NCBI GenBank assembly: GCA_913057175.1
Contig: CAJXNP010000012.1
Location: 206,637-270,636, forward strand
Source: an uncultured Cytophagales bacterium
Lineage (GTDB): Bacteria > Bacteroidota > Bacteroidia > Cytophagales > Cyclobacteriaceae
Direction: 5' to 3'
DNA: 64,000 nt
The position numbers and the translations under genes are program-made. The notes under the pieces were generated by a model that saw nothing but the letters and a program-made list of their open reading frames with translations, did no database searches and was not told the DNA's origin. Of this stretch, positions 17,240 to 26,071 are shown one piece after another. How positions within the stretch are numbered: the first letter of the stretch is position 1; every line of letters starts with the position of its first letter.

Positions 17240-19014
17240 TCCTCTGAAAAGTGCTTTAGCAATTTTCTGTATTTAGTCAGCACATTAGCCCGGGAAACAA
17301 AACCCAAGTATTTGCCATCTTTAATCACCGGAATATTAAAATGCTGGGTAGTTTGAAATTTTTCAACAATGTCCTCCATAGACTCATCAGGAGAGGCTGT
17401 TGCCAGTGGTGTATTCATGAGGTTGGAAACAGGTGTTGAGTCGTAAAGTTCGGGTTTGAAGATAACATGTCGAATATCGTTGAGATGTACCGTACCATAA
17501 AAGTTATTCTCTTCATCCACTACCGGAAAAACATTTCTTTTCGATTTTGAAATGACCTTCACCAGATCACCCAGATTAGCATCTTTTTGTACCGTTTTAA
17601 AATTAGTTTCCAGCAAATCGGGCACTTTCAACAAACTCAATACTACTTTGTCTTTATGGTGGGTAAACAATTCACCTCTTTTCGCCAGCTGATTGGTGTA
17701 AACAGAATTCTTTTCAAAGAATCGTATGGTACCGTAAGAAATTGTTGAAACAATCATCAAAGGCATAAAAAGTCCATAGCCCCCCGTAATTTCTGCGATC
17801 AGGAAGATGGCAGTGAGTGGAGCATGAATGACTCCTGCAACCAATCCAGCCATCCCCACCAAAGCAAAATTTCGCGTGGCAACCGGAGAGTTCCAGGCAT
17901 AATTTAAAATTGATGCAAAGAACAATCCTGTATTAGCGCCAATGAACATAGAAGGGGCAAAAATACCACCTACCCCTCCGCTACGGAAAGTTGCCTGTGT
18001 TGCAACAACTTTTAATAAAATGATAGCAAGGAAAAGAGTAATGAAAACAAACCTGTTTTCGTGTAAACCAAAGAAAATGGTGTGATTATACAGATAACTA
18101 TAATCGCCTTGTAAACACGAGTGGATGGCATCATATCCTTCACCATAAAACGACGGGAAGAGAAATATCAATAGACCAAGGATCAATGCACCAATGATAT
18201 ACCTTAAAAACCAGCCCTTTATTTTATCAAATAATCTATCCAGATAATTATACATTCGGGTAAAATGGAGGGAGATAAACCCAGCTAATACACCAAATAT
18301 CACATAAAAGGGAACCTCCTCTATTTTAAAAGTATGCTCGATTTGAAAATCATAAAGGAACATTTGACCGAGGAAAGCATATGAAACCAATGTAGCAGTA
18401 ACTGATGCAATAAGAAGCGGCACCAAAGCCGTTAATGTCAGGTCAAGCATCAGTACTTCGATAGCAAAAATAATTGCCGCTATCGGAGCTTTAAAAATAG
18501 CTGCCATTGCTCCTGCAGAAGCACATCCGATTAACAGGATGATACTTTTAAAATCCAAATGCAGAAACCTACCAAGATTTGATCCGATAGCTGCTCCCGT
18601 TGAAACGGTAGGCCCCTCCAATCCGACAGACCCACCAAAACCAACTGTAATTGTACTGGTAACAATGGACGCCCACATTTGGTAATTTTTGATGATGCCG
18701 CTGTTTTTCCCAATGGCATAAAGCACGTTTGGAATACCATGCCCCACCGTTTTTCTTAGCCCGTAGCGTACGAAAATCAGAACTAGGAAAATACCTATGA
18801 GTGGATATATAACATAGTTGAGATTAAAATCCTGTGGCAGGAATCCTCTTGTCAATAACTCCTGCACGAAATGCACCATTTTTTTCAGAAAAACTGCTGC
18901 CAGACCCGTGAGAAAGCCAACAATGATGCTCAAAAAATTTACAAACCTGCTATCGCTTACGTTGTTTCGTCGCCAAATTAAAAATCTCGTAACGAGATTT
19001 GCGCTTTTTTTCAT
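17236..19014 (-). CDS. ClC-family chloride channel/transporter with CBS domains
   Basis: 592 residues: a ClC membrane core (about 25-440) and a C-terminal pair of CBS domains (about 460-590; NVFPVVDEENNFYGTVHLND and FNIPVIKDGKYLGFVSRANV). ClC signatures present: VGHGIPNVLY, GSVGLEGPTVSTGAAIG with the gating glutamate at 133, and GGVGGIFAPSMFIGA. Retention of that Glu fits either a Cl-/H+ exchanger or a gated channel. CBS pairs usually bind adenine nucleotides and adjust gating. Monocistronic, convergent with the nucleotidyltransferase gene. Confidence 0.92.
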   Translation of the reverse strand: MKKSANLVTRFLIWRRNNVSDSRFVNFLSIIVGFLTGLAAVFLKKMVHFVQELLTRGFLPQDFNLNYVIYPLIGIFLVLIFVRYGLRKTVGHGIPNVLYAIGKNSGIIKNYQMWASIVTSTITVGFGGSVGLEGPTVSTGAAIGSNLGRFLHLDFKSIILLIGCASAGAMAAIFKAPIAAIIFAIEVLMLDLTLTALVPLLIASVTATLVSYAFLGQMFLYDFQIEHTFKIEEVPFYVIFGVLAGFISLHFTRMYNYLDRLFDKIKGWFLRYIIGALILGLLIFLFPSFYGEGYDAIHSCLQGDYSYLYNHTIFFGLHENRFVFITLFLAIILLKVVATQATFRSGGVGGIFAPSMFIGANTGLFFASILNYAWNSPVATRNFALVGMAGLVAGVIHAPLTAIFLIAEITGGYGLFMPLMIVSTISYGTIRFFEKNSVYTNQLAKRGELFTHHKDKVVLSLLKVPDLLETNFKTVQKDANLGDLVKVISKSKRNVFPVVDEENNFYGTVHLNDIRHVIFKPELYDSTPVSNLMNTPLATASPDESMEDIVEKFQTTQHFNIPVIKDGKYLGFVSRANVLTKYRKLLKHFSED

Positions 19015-19259
19015 TTAAGATTTGATTTCTGGGGCGATCCTTTCTGCATTTTCAGAAAATCAAAATTGAGCTATTTAAATCACAGATCAAAATCTGGAAA
19101 GGGTATTTTCAACTATTCATAGACATTCGCGCTTTTTTAAAACCCAACACATCTGTATTGAATATTACATAACTAATCAATCCTCTATTATGAAGTTTTT
19201 TATCTTATTTCAAAACAGCATTTTTAAGCTCCAAACCAAATAATCACAAATTAGAACTC

Positions 19260-20123
19260 ATGAAAATACAGCTAACTGTCTTAACAATTTTGCTGTTTGT
19301 CAATTTCTCGCATGCACAGTACAAGGGTAAAAAGCGAGTAGCCAGCAGCAGCTCCAACTCAAGCCAGTGGTGGGTTGGTATCAAAGCCGGTACAAACCTT
19401 TCAGATCCAAACGCCTCGGGAAACTTCTGGATATTCAGTTTCACTGATACCCCATCACCAGGAAATGCTGAAAAAACCTATAACCAGCTTAGCGATCCGG
19501 GATATCAGTTTGGTTTTTTGGTTGGATTTGAATTTTTAAGAGGGTTATCTGCCAATCTTGAGCCTGTCTACTCAACTTACCGGTACAGCTATTCGGTATC
19601 GTACGATTATAGCTCAGAAGAAGATCCAACAAAAAGTGTTGCTCTTGCTTTTAATCATACCAACCAACTGCAATACATTGAATTACCCCTCACATTCAAA
19701 TATGAATTGATGCAGGGAAAGACCAAGCCATTTGTAAAAGGCGGAGCGTATATCACGACATTGCTTAATGCAACGAAAAAAGTAGAAGAAGAAATTACCG
19801 ACAATGCCACCGGAGGCAATACCATTTATGAAAAAAATGAGTATGCGGGGGAGATCACCAATTTCTATCAGAAATCAAACTGGGGGTTACAGCTTGGCAT
19901 TGGTGTAACACAAAATCTGGGGAATGCACGATTTGGGCTGGAGGTGAACTATAAATCCGGCATGAAAAATATTTCTAATTCCAACTCCAGGTTCAGGGAC
20001 AATCAGTTTTTAAGTGGGGTCTTTGACGCGCAGGATGATATTAAACTGAAAGCAGTTGAAATATCACTAAGTGTTGTGATGCCATTGAAGTTTATCACCT
20101 CCAAAGATTATGTTCCACTATAA
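19260..20123 (+). CDS. PorT-like outer-membrane beta-barrel protein
   Basis: 287 residues with signal peptide IQLTVLTILLFVNFSHAQ. The mature part has alternating strands: WWVGIKAGTNLSDP at the front, a central IELPLTFKYELMQGKTKPFV, and a C-terminal barrel strand pattern. This is the layout of the broad PorT/OMP_b-brl_2 group of Bacteroidetes barrels; it is not close enough to call the T9SS component PorT. A lipoprotein gene follows after 15 bases and is probably cotranscribed. About 245 bases upstream are non-coding and presumably hold the promoter. Confidence 0.72.
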   Translation: MKIQLTVLTILLFVNFSHAQYKGKKRVASSSSNSSQWWVGIKAGTNLSDPNASGNFWIFSFTDTPSPGNAEKTYNQLSDPGYQFGFLVGFEFLRGLSANLEPVYSTYRYSYSVSYDYSSEEDPTKSVALAFNHTNQLQYIELPLTFKYELMQGKTKPFVKGGAYITTLLNATKKVEEEITDNATGGNTIYEKNEYAGEITNFYQKSNWGLQLGIGVTQNLGNARFGLEVNYKSGMKNISNSNSRFRDNQFLSGVFDAQDDIKLKAVEISLSVVMPLKFITSKDYVPL

Positions 20124-20138
20124 ACCTTCCGATATAAA

Positions 20139-21320
20139 ATGAAGAATTCAACGATATATTTTTTAGGTCTTATCATTCTATTCATGATCTCTTGCAAGGA
20201 AGAAGAGCCTGAGATACAGCCGGATGAGAGCTTTCTGAAAATTTATAATAATGAAGGATTCGAGACCGTCTATACTCCTATCGATTTTGTACAGAGTGCA
20301 GACAGTTCCTATTTTATTTTGGGATCGTACGATTATAAAAATACTTATGTGCTGAAGACCGATAAATTTGGCAAGTATTTATGGGATTTTGAAATGGACG
20401 AGAACTATGTCAATCCAATTCCGGGTGTTTTCGAAGCAAACAGCAACTATTATTTTTTCTGCATGGACGAGCTTTCTTTGCAGACGCTTCTGTTTCAGGT
20501 TTCAGATTCATCTTCTGCTCCGCAGCTAGTCCAAACCTTTGGTCGCTCATTTCCTCTTCACGCTTCGCAAAATAGCCAGGGGGAAACACTGTTGTTGAGT
20601 TACGATTACGATGAACAAGCATCCAGACTTGATATTATCAATGCTAATTTTGGACTGGTTGAGGGGAATACCTATCCCGTTCAGGATGATTACCTAGAAT
20701 ATATAGATGGGCATATCAACAGAACAGGGACCAGATTGCCTTTTTTCACAGGAGAATCGGATGGAAGGTATTTCTTCAATGGGTTCTCAAATTATACCCT
20801 AAGCGTTCATTTTGTGAATAAAAATGACTTTTCCCAGACAGGTGTGATAAGTGGATTTCAGGAAGGTGATGAAGCAGTAAGTGGTCTTTTGAATATTTCG
20901 GGAAATAATTACTTGCTTTCGCGATACAGCTTTAATGAGAATTTCATTATCCCGAATAGTGCGATCAACGAAAATTCGACTATGACAAGTACGGATTTTA
21001 CAGGAAATGATCATCCGGAAATCACCCAACGGGCCTTTTTTCATCACGCCTTGCTTGATGTAAACGGAACGTCTGTGATAGCTTCCGCAACATCCACGAA
21101 AAGCGGCCAGGCAATTTTGTACTTTTACAATTCAAATTCGGGAGAATTGTTAGGGTCGAAAAGGCTGGGCTACAATAATCCCTATGAATCTGTAAAAATC
21201 GTCCAAAGTCTTGACGGTGGATTGACCATTTTAGGTAATACGTATATTACCGGGAGATTTTCAAGAATTTACTTGTACAAGTTGTCCCAACAAGATGTTA
21301 TAAATGCGACCAATAACTAA
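20139..21320 (+). CDS. Predicted lipoprotein, propeller-like repeats, function unknown
   Basis: 393 residues. The N-terminus MKNSTIYFLGLIILFMISC is a lipoprotein signal with Cys19 at the lipobox, followed by an acidic stretch (KEEEPEIQPD). The rest has repeated short beta blocks (DSSYFILGSYDYKNTYVLKT; GGLTILGNTYITGRFSRIYL) like those in secreted beta-propeller proteins. No catalytic motif recognised. Position directly behind an outer-membrane barrel gene suggests the two function together at the cell surface. Confidence 0.65.
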   Translation: MKNSTIYFLGLIILFMISCKEEEPEIQPDESFLKIYNNEGFETVYTPIDFVQSADSSYFILGSYDYKNTYVLKTDKFGKYLWDFEMDENYVNPIPGVFEANSNYYFFCMDELSLQTLLFQVSDSSSAPQLVQTFGRSFPLHASQNSQGETLLLSYDYDEQASRLDIINANFGLVEGNTYPVQDDYLEYIDGHINRTGTRLPFFTGESDGRYFFNGFSNYTLSVHFVNKNDFSQTGVISGFQEGDEAVSGLLNISGNNYLLSRYSFNENFIIPNSAINENSTMTSTDFTGNDHPEITQRAFFHHALLDVNGTSVIASATSTKSGQAILYFYNSNSGELLGSKRLGYNNPYESVKIVQSLDGGLTILGNTYITGRFSRIYLYKLSQQDVINATNN

Positions 21321-21407
21321 TGATTAAACCTCCTTTTTAATTACTTTTCTTTTGAAAAGAATTACTTAAAGCGGTATTTTCACTAACAATATTCACCCAC
21401 ACACATT

Positions 21408-22691
21408 ATGAAATACACTTTTACATGTTTGAAGCCACTGTTGTTGTGCTTTTTATTTTTCCCTCTGACCGTTTTTTCACAATACAAAAACATCAAAATA
21501 GGCAATACAGGTGAAATGTGTGAAACAACCATTGCCATCAACATGAATTCTCCAAACAAGCTGGTGGCAGCAGGTACTTCTGACAAAATTTATTATTCCT
21601 ATGACTACGGCAATACCTGGAGTACAAAATACCTGAATGGAAAATATGGAGCGTTTGGCGATCCATGCCTGGTACCTGACAATGAAGACCGCTTTTATTT
21701 TTTCCACTTATCTGATCCCGATAAAACCGGGTGGGACAGCAACAGGGTTCTGGACAGATTGATATGCAACTATTCAAAAAATAGTAAAAAATGGAAAAGG
21801 GCGAGCTTTGTGGGCTTGAATCCACCAACTCAGCAGGACAAGGAATGGGCAGTTTTTGATGAATATACTGGAAATATATTTCTGACCTATACGAGGTTTG
21901 ACAGATATGGAAGCGAAAATCCGAGTGACTCCTCGAAAATTATGTTTACCTATTCAGACGACCGGGGTAAAACATGGAAACCCTCTATTCGGATCAACAA
22001 TATAGCGGGTGATTGCCAGGATGGAGATCTGACGGCTAAAGGAGCTATGCCTGCAATCGGTCCAGGTGGTGAAGTCTATGTAACGTGGGCGCTGGATGAT
22101 AAGCTGTATTTTGACAAATCCATCGATGGGGGTATCATGTGGCAAAGAAATGATACAAAAATTGCTGATCAGATTGGGGGGTGGAGCCAGAAGATCCCAG
22201 GGCTTGGTTTGTGTAACAGCTTTCCGGTAATCGCCTGTGATCTTAGCTATGGAGAATATCACGGGACAATCTATGTAAACTGGGCTGATCAAAGAAATGG
22301 TGAAAACAATACCGATGTATGGCTTGTTAAATCTGAGGATGGTGGTTCTACCTGGTCGCAACCCATAAAAGTGAATAATGATCAGACCGGAAAACACCAA
22401 TTCCTGTCCTGGATGACAGTCGACCAGGCCTCCGGGCATATCTATGTCGTTTTTTATGACAGAAGGAATTACGAAGACAACCAGACGGATGTCTACCTGG
22501 CATACTCCACTGATGGTGGCGAGACTTTTACCAATACCAAAATCAGCGAGACTCCTTTCGTCCCAAATGAAAATAATTTTTATGCAGACTACATCAATGT
22601 TTCCGCCCATTTAGGATTTGTTAGGCCAGTCTGGATGAGGTCAGACAATGGCAAAAACAGCATCTGGACGGCGATTGTAGATATGTTTTGA
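21408..22691 (+). CDS. Secreted BNR/Asp-box beta-propeller protein (sialidase-like fold)
   Basis: 427 residues with signal peptide (YTFTCLKPLLLCFLFFPLTV). At least four Asp-box/BNR motifs (SxDxGxTW) are visible: YSYDYGNTWS, YSDDRGKTWKP, KSEDGGSTWSQ and YSTDGGETFTN. These mark six-bladed propellers of the sialidase superfamily. The sialidase catalytic set (FRIP arginine, Tyr/Glu pair) is not evident, so enzymatic activity should not be assumed. Likely extracytoplasmic; substrate unknown. Confidence 0.75.
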   Translation: MKYTFTCLKPLLLCFLFFPLTVFSQYKNIKIGNTGEMCETTIAINMNSPNKLVAAGTSDKIYYSYDYGNTWSTKYLNGKYGAFGDPCLVPDNEDRFYFFHLSDPDKTGWDSNRVLDRLICNYSKNSKKWKRASFVGLNPPTQQDKEWAVFDEYTGNIFLTYTRFDRYGSENPSDSSKIMFTYSDDRGKTWKPSIRINNIAGDCQDGDLTAKGAMPAIGPGGEVYVTWALDDKLYFDKSIDGGIMWQRNDTKIADQIGGWSQKIPGLGLCNSFPVIACDLSYGEYHGTIYVNWADQRNGENNTDVWLVKSEDGGSTWSQPIKVNNDQTGKHQFLSWMTVDQASGHIYVVFYDRRNYEDNQTDVYLAYSTDGGETFTNTKISETPFVPNENNFYADYINVSAHLGFVRPVWMRSDNGKNSIWTAIVDMF

Positions 22692-22737
22692 GAATTTCCT
22701 TACCAATATTAATTATTCAATACATTCCCAATGAACA

Positions 22738-23247
22738 CTAATCTTTTGATAATTTTAGTGTTTCAACAAACTTCCTAATTAAAAAATTCCGTTGCAAATA
22801 GTTTAAACCAAAGGTAATTACAGGTGCAATTAACCCAATTACAATTAAAACATTAACATTATTCTTTATTCCAATGAGCATTAAAAATAATCCTACAAAA
22901 ACAGATAGGATTGCTGTAGATGATGGGTTTAAACGAAGAATTATTTCTAACCATTCACTCTTCGATCGATAACTACCATCTACTTTTATTCTATCAACAT
23001 AGTCATTTCCTTCTGAATGTAATACTCCTACAGAATACTTTGCTGTGATAGTGAAATCGTTCTTATAAAGCTTGGTCTCATAGTATTTGTGTGGGATCTG
23101 CATGGCGGATTCAAATTCTTGAACTGGGCCATGAAAATAATATTTCTTTGAAATAGTCAAAATTGGAAATTTCGAATAAATAAGAGTTTCAAATTTCTCT
23201 AAATATTCAAATATGATATATTGCTTTACAGGCTTTTTAATTTTCAT
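22738..23247 (-). CDS. Hypothetical protein with two C-terminal membrane segments
   Basis: 169 residues from ATG 23247 (an ATG at 23271 would add eight residues). A soluble N-terminal part of about 110 residues (YIIFEYLEKFETLIYSKFP, KKYYFHGPVQEF) is followed by two hydrophobic segments (AILSVFVGLFLMLIGI and VNVLIVIGLIAPVITFGL). No known family recognised. It looks more AT-rich than its neighbours, which could mean recent transfer. It sits alone between the propeller gene (convergent) and the GAF gene pair. Confidence 0.6.
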   Translation of the reverse strand: MKIKKPVKQYIIFEYLEKFETLIYSKFPILTISKKYYFHGPVQEFESAMQIPHKYYETKLYKNDFTITAKYSVGVLHSEGNDYVDRIKVDGSYRSKSEWLEIILRLNPSSTAILSVFVGLFLMLIGIKNNVNVLIVIGLIAPVITFGLNYLQRNFLIRKFVETLKLSKD

Positions 23248-23286
23248 TATTATTAAGCATGAAATACTCACAATACTCCACTCCTA

Positions 23287-24630
23287 CTACTCCAATTCCT
23301 CCTCCAAACTCTTGATCCTGGAGATGTATTCGCGCTCTTTGCGGTGCAATTCTTCCTGGGTGGCTTGCAGTTCTTCCATGTTTTGCCGCATTTCTTCTTC
23401 CTGTGCCCTCATTTCTTCGGTCTGCTGTTGGGTTTTCTCGAGAAGGATTTTCGTTTGCTGTTCATTTTTGTAGCTTTCCATAAACCTGGCCAAAATGATC
23501 GCAACTTTGTTGATAAATTCCCTTTCCTGGTCCTCTAGTTGCCTGAACGAGGCTACTTCAATGATCCCTTCAATATGACCCTCGTAGATCATGGGCACAA
23601 TCATCATACTTTTTGGCTTTGCCCCTCCCAAACCCGATTCGATGCTGGAATACTCTTCAGGGATTTCAGTGTAGTAAATGAATGATTTTTCATGGTAGAC
23701 ATTTCCCAATATTCCTTCATTTGTCGAGTATCTCTTCTTCTGTATTTTTTCCTTGTCAAAGCCATAGCTAGCCAGCAGATTGATGTGACTTTCCTTATGA
23801 TCATTCTCCTCAATCTCGTAAATCCCTCCATACAAAAGATGGACATAATCAATGACTCCTACCAGTACTTTTTTGTAAATATCATCACTATCAGAGCGAA
23901 GGATGTTATTGATTTTCGCCAGACCGTTTGAGACCCAGTTCCTCTTATCATCCTCTTTGTGAGACTTCTCAATTTCACTAAGTGTGTTATTAAGTTCAGT
24001 TTGCTGGTGTTCCAGTTCTTTTAATTTATCATCGAGCTCTTCCCGAATTCTGATGTAAGCTCTTTCGGACTCGACGTATTTCTTCTTGATCGCGTATAAT
24101 GCGACAACTCCAATGATAAAATTAATTGCTATTGCCAGTCCTTTAATTACTTCTCCATGCATGACAGCTGGCACAAAACCTGAGTTTACTTCAGCATACA
24201 TGCTGTCAAATGAAAAAAATCTAAAGACTAATATAATGGCTGTTCCAAAGAAGATTAACTTTTCCCTGGGATCAATCAGCAGTCCAATCAGGATGAACAT
24301 ATTGAACTGAAAGAGTAAAAAATACAGGATTGTTTCACCATTGAGTGAAAAATGGGCATGGTTGATCACAATAGCCATGGAGGTGAAGATCAGAAATATG
24401 GCGCCTGAAGCTTTCGTCCATTTCAGGTAATTAAACAACCATGTGAGCAGTGCAGGAATGAGAAAAATTAATCCGTAAACCGCATGGCTTGATGAATAGA
24501 ACAATAAAAAAACTGTAAATACAATGGAAAATATCGCTGTGATGAAGGAAAACAAATTTGCATTCCTTACCAGGGGAACCCGGTAGTCCTTCAGCTGATC
24601 AGTTATTCCCAAACTCAATAATTTCTTCAT
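23287..24630 (-). CDS. Membrane GAF-domain protein with C-terminal coiled coil (second of tandem pair)
   Basis: 447 residues: about six or seven N-terminal membrane segments (residues 25-185), a coiled-coil linker, a GAF domain (about 235-390; LYGGIYEIEENDHKESHINL, GILGNVYHEKSFIYY), and a C-terminal coiled coil with MRAQEEEMRQNMEELQATQE. There is no histidine-kinase, GGDEF or HTH output domain. The upstream gene encodes a paralogue with the same layout and an ATGA overlap, so they are cotranscribed and may form a heteromeric sensor. Signal and output are unknown. Confidence 0.75.
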   Translation of the reverse strand: MKKLLSLGITDQLKDYRVPLVRNANLFSFITAIFSIVFTVFLLFYSSSHAVYGLIFLIPALLTWLFNYLKWTKASGAIFLIFTSMAIVINHAHFSLNGETILYFLLFQFNMFILIGLLIDPREKLIFFGTAIILVFRFFSFDSMYAEVNSGFVPAVMHGEVIKGLAIAINFIIGVVALYAIKKKYVESERAYIRIREELDDKLKELEHQQTELNNTLSEIEKSHKEDDKRNWVSNGLAKINNILRSDSDDIYKKVLVGVIDYVHLLYGGIYEIEENDHKESHINLLASYGFDKEKIQKKRYSTNEGILGNVYHEKSFIYYTEIPEEYSSIESGLGGAKPKSMMIVPMIYEGHIEGIIEVASFRQLEDQEREFINKVAIILARFMESYKNEQQTKILLEKTQQQTEEMRAQEEEMRQNMEELQATQEELHRKEREYISRIKSLEEELE

Positions 24631-25991
24631 ACCTTATTCCTTTCTTCCAACTGATGTTCCAGGTTTTCGATCTTTTCCAGATACTCTTTTTCCTTCCTTG
24701 ACATTTCCTCCTGAGTAGCCTGGAGTTCTTCCATATTTTGCATCATTTCTTCTTCCTGTGCTTTCATCTCTTCAGCCTGTACCTGGTTTTGTTCGATCAG
24801 TTCCTTGATCTTGACATTTACCTGGTTAGAATTGATAAAAGATGCAATGATTTCTGAAATTTGGGTTAAAAACTCCCGCTCTTTTGCTTCAAATTTATGG
24901 TGAGAAACCAGTTCAGCCACACCCGTAATCTTCTCATTTTCGATCAGTGGAATAATGGCCATATTTTTTGGAGGTTCATCACCCATGCCTGTTTTAAACC
25001 TAAGATGACTTGAGGGAAGATTATTGATGTAAATGAACTCATTATCCTTGCAACATTGTCCTATAAGACCCTCACCAATATTGAGTTTTTGCTCAATGTG
25101 TTTGACCCTGTCGATCGCATAACAGCCTTCCATTTTGAGAAACCTCTTTTTGGAAGACTCTTCATCGATTACATAGATTGCTACTTGCTGAGCACTTAGC
25201 AACCTCACCATTTCCGCAGCAATCTCCGGAAAAATATTCTTTGAATTTGAGCTTCTGATCAGATCAGTAACTTGAGTAAGGTTTTGGGCAACCCAACTTC
25301 GTTCTTCCTCACTCTTATGCGCTGTATTGATATCTTCAATTTTTATTTCTAATTCCCTTTGATGATTTTCCATTTCAAGGGTTTTGGATTTTATCTCGTC
25401 GGTGGTCTGGTAAGTGTTCTGCTCATTTTTTACCACTTTTTGTAGGATTTGGTACAACAGGAAAAAAGCACTGGCAAATATTACCACGTAAACACCATTT
25501 ACGAATAGGGTAGATTCAAGAAAGCTGCGATCCATTTCCAGTGTAAAGCTCTCAATAAATAATGACTGAGACAGGAAAAAAAACAGAACAAATAAAAATG
25601 CAATATATACAGAATATCCTTCTCGAAGATCAAACAATACCCAGGGGAAAAGAATCAGTGAAAATTGTGCAAAATAGAGATGGGTAAGGCCAGACTCTTC
25701 AGGTAAAATGGGAAATGCGTTGAGCAAAGCTAGAAACAAGACATTAAAAAACAACAACGAGTATCTTCCTAAATCAATCAACCCCAAGTAGTTACAAAAA
25801 ATTGAAAGAGCTATACCTATCATGAAAGCAACAGGAAGGTAAAACAGCTCATGTAGGTTCTTATAAAACAAGAACGATAATAATGCTGCTACAAAAAATA
25901 GAATGAGGGAAAGTTTATTGGCTGAAATTATGGCTTGTTTTTTATACCACTCATCATCTTCCAAAACTCCAAAATGAAAAAACTTGCTCAT
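24627..25991 (-). CDS. Membrane GAF-domain protein with C-terminal coiled coil (first of tandem pair)
   Basis: 454 residues, same architecture as the downstream paralogue: N-terminal hydrophobic segments (about 25-185), GAF domain (about 245-400; AAEMVRLLSAQQVAIYVIDE, GEGLIGQCCKDNEFIYINNL) and a coiled coil ending the protein (MKAQEEEMMQNMEELQATQE). Near identity of the coiled-coil motif in both copies, against much weaker similarity elsewhere, points to a conserved interaction surface. The GAF domain has a Cys-Cys pair (GQCCKD) absent from the paralogue. No enzymatic output domain. Confidence 0.75.
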   Translation of the reverse strand: MSKFFHFGVLEDDEWYKKQAIISANKLSLILFFVAALLSFLFYKNLHELFYLPVAFMIGIALSIFCNYLGLIDLGRYSLLFFNVLFLALLNAFPILPEESGLTHLYFAQFSLILFPWVLFDLREGYSVYIAFLFVLFFFLSQSLFIESFTLEMDRSFLESTLFVNGVYVVIFASAFFLLYQILQKVVKNEQNTYQTTDEIKSKTLEMENHQRELEIKIEDINTAHKSEEERSWVAQNLTQVTDLIRSSNSKNIFPEIAAEMVRLLSAQQVAIYVIDEESSKKRFLKMEGCYAIDRVKHIEQKLNIGEGLIGQCCKDNEFIYINNLPSSHLRFKTGMGDEPPKNMAIIPLIENEKITGVAELVSHHKFEAKEREFLTQISEIIASFINSNQVNVKIKELIEQNQVQAEEMKAQEEEMMQNMEELQATQEEMSRKEKEYLEKIENLEHQLEERNKV

Positions 25992-26071
25992 AAAAAAGAA
26001 TGATTACTCCATTATAAAATAATCCTTGAAAATAGAATAATTTTCAGAAATGAGCTTGCACAACCTTGCTA

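Noticed and set aside
19191..19244. Short leader frame MKFFILFQNSIFKLQTK before the PorT-like gene
   Set aside because: Only 17 codons in AT-rich DNA with no ribosome site or attenuator structure; chance is likely.
21344..21359. Hairpin CTTTTC/GAAAAG after the lipoprotein gene
   Set aside because: Short, AT-rich arms and no T-run after it; not strong enough to call a terminator.
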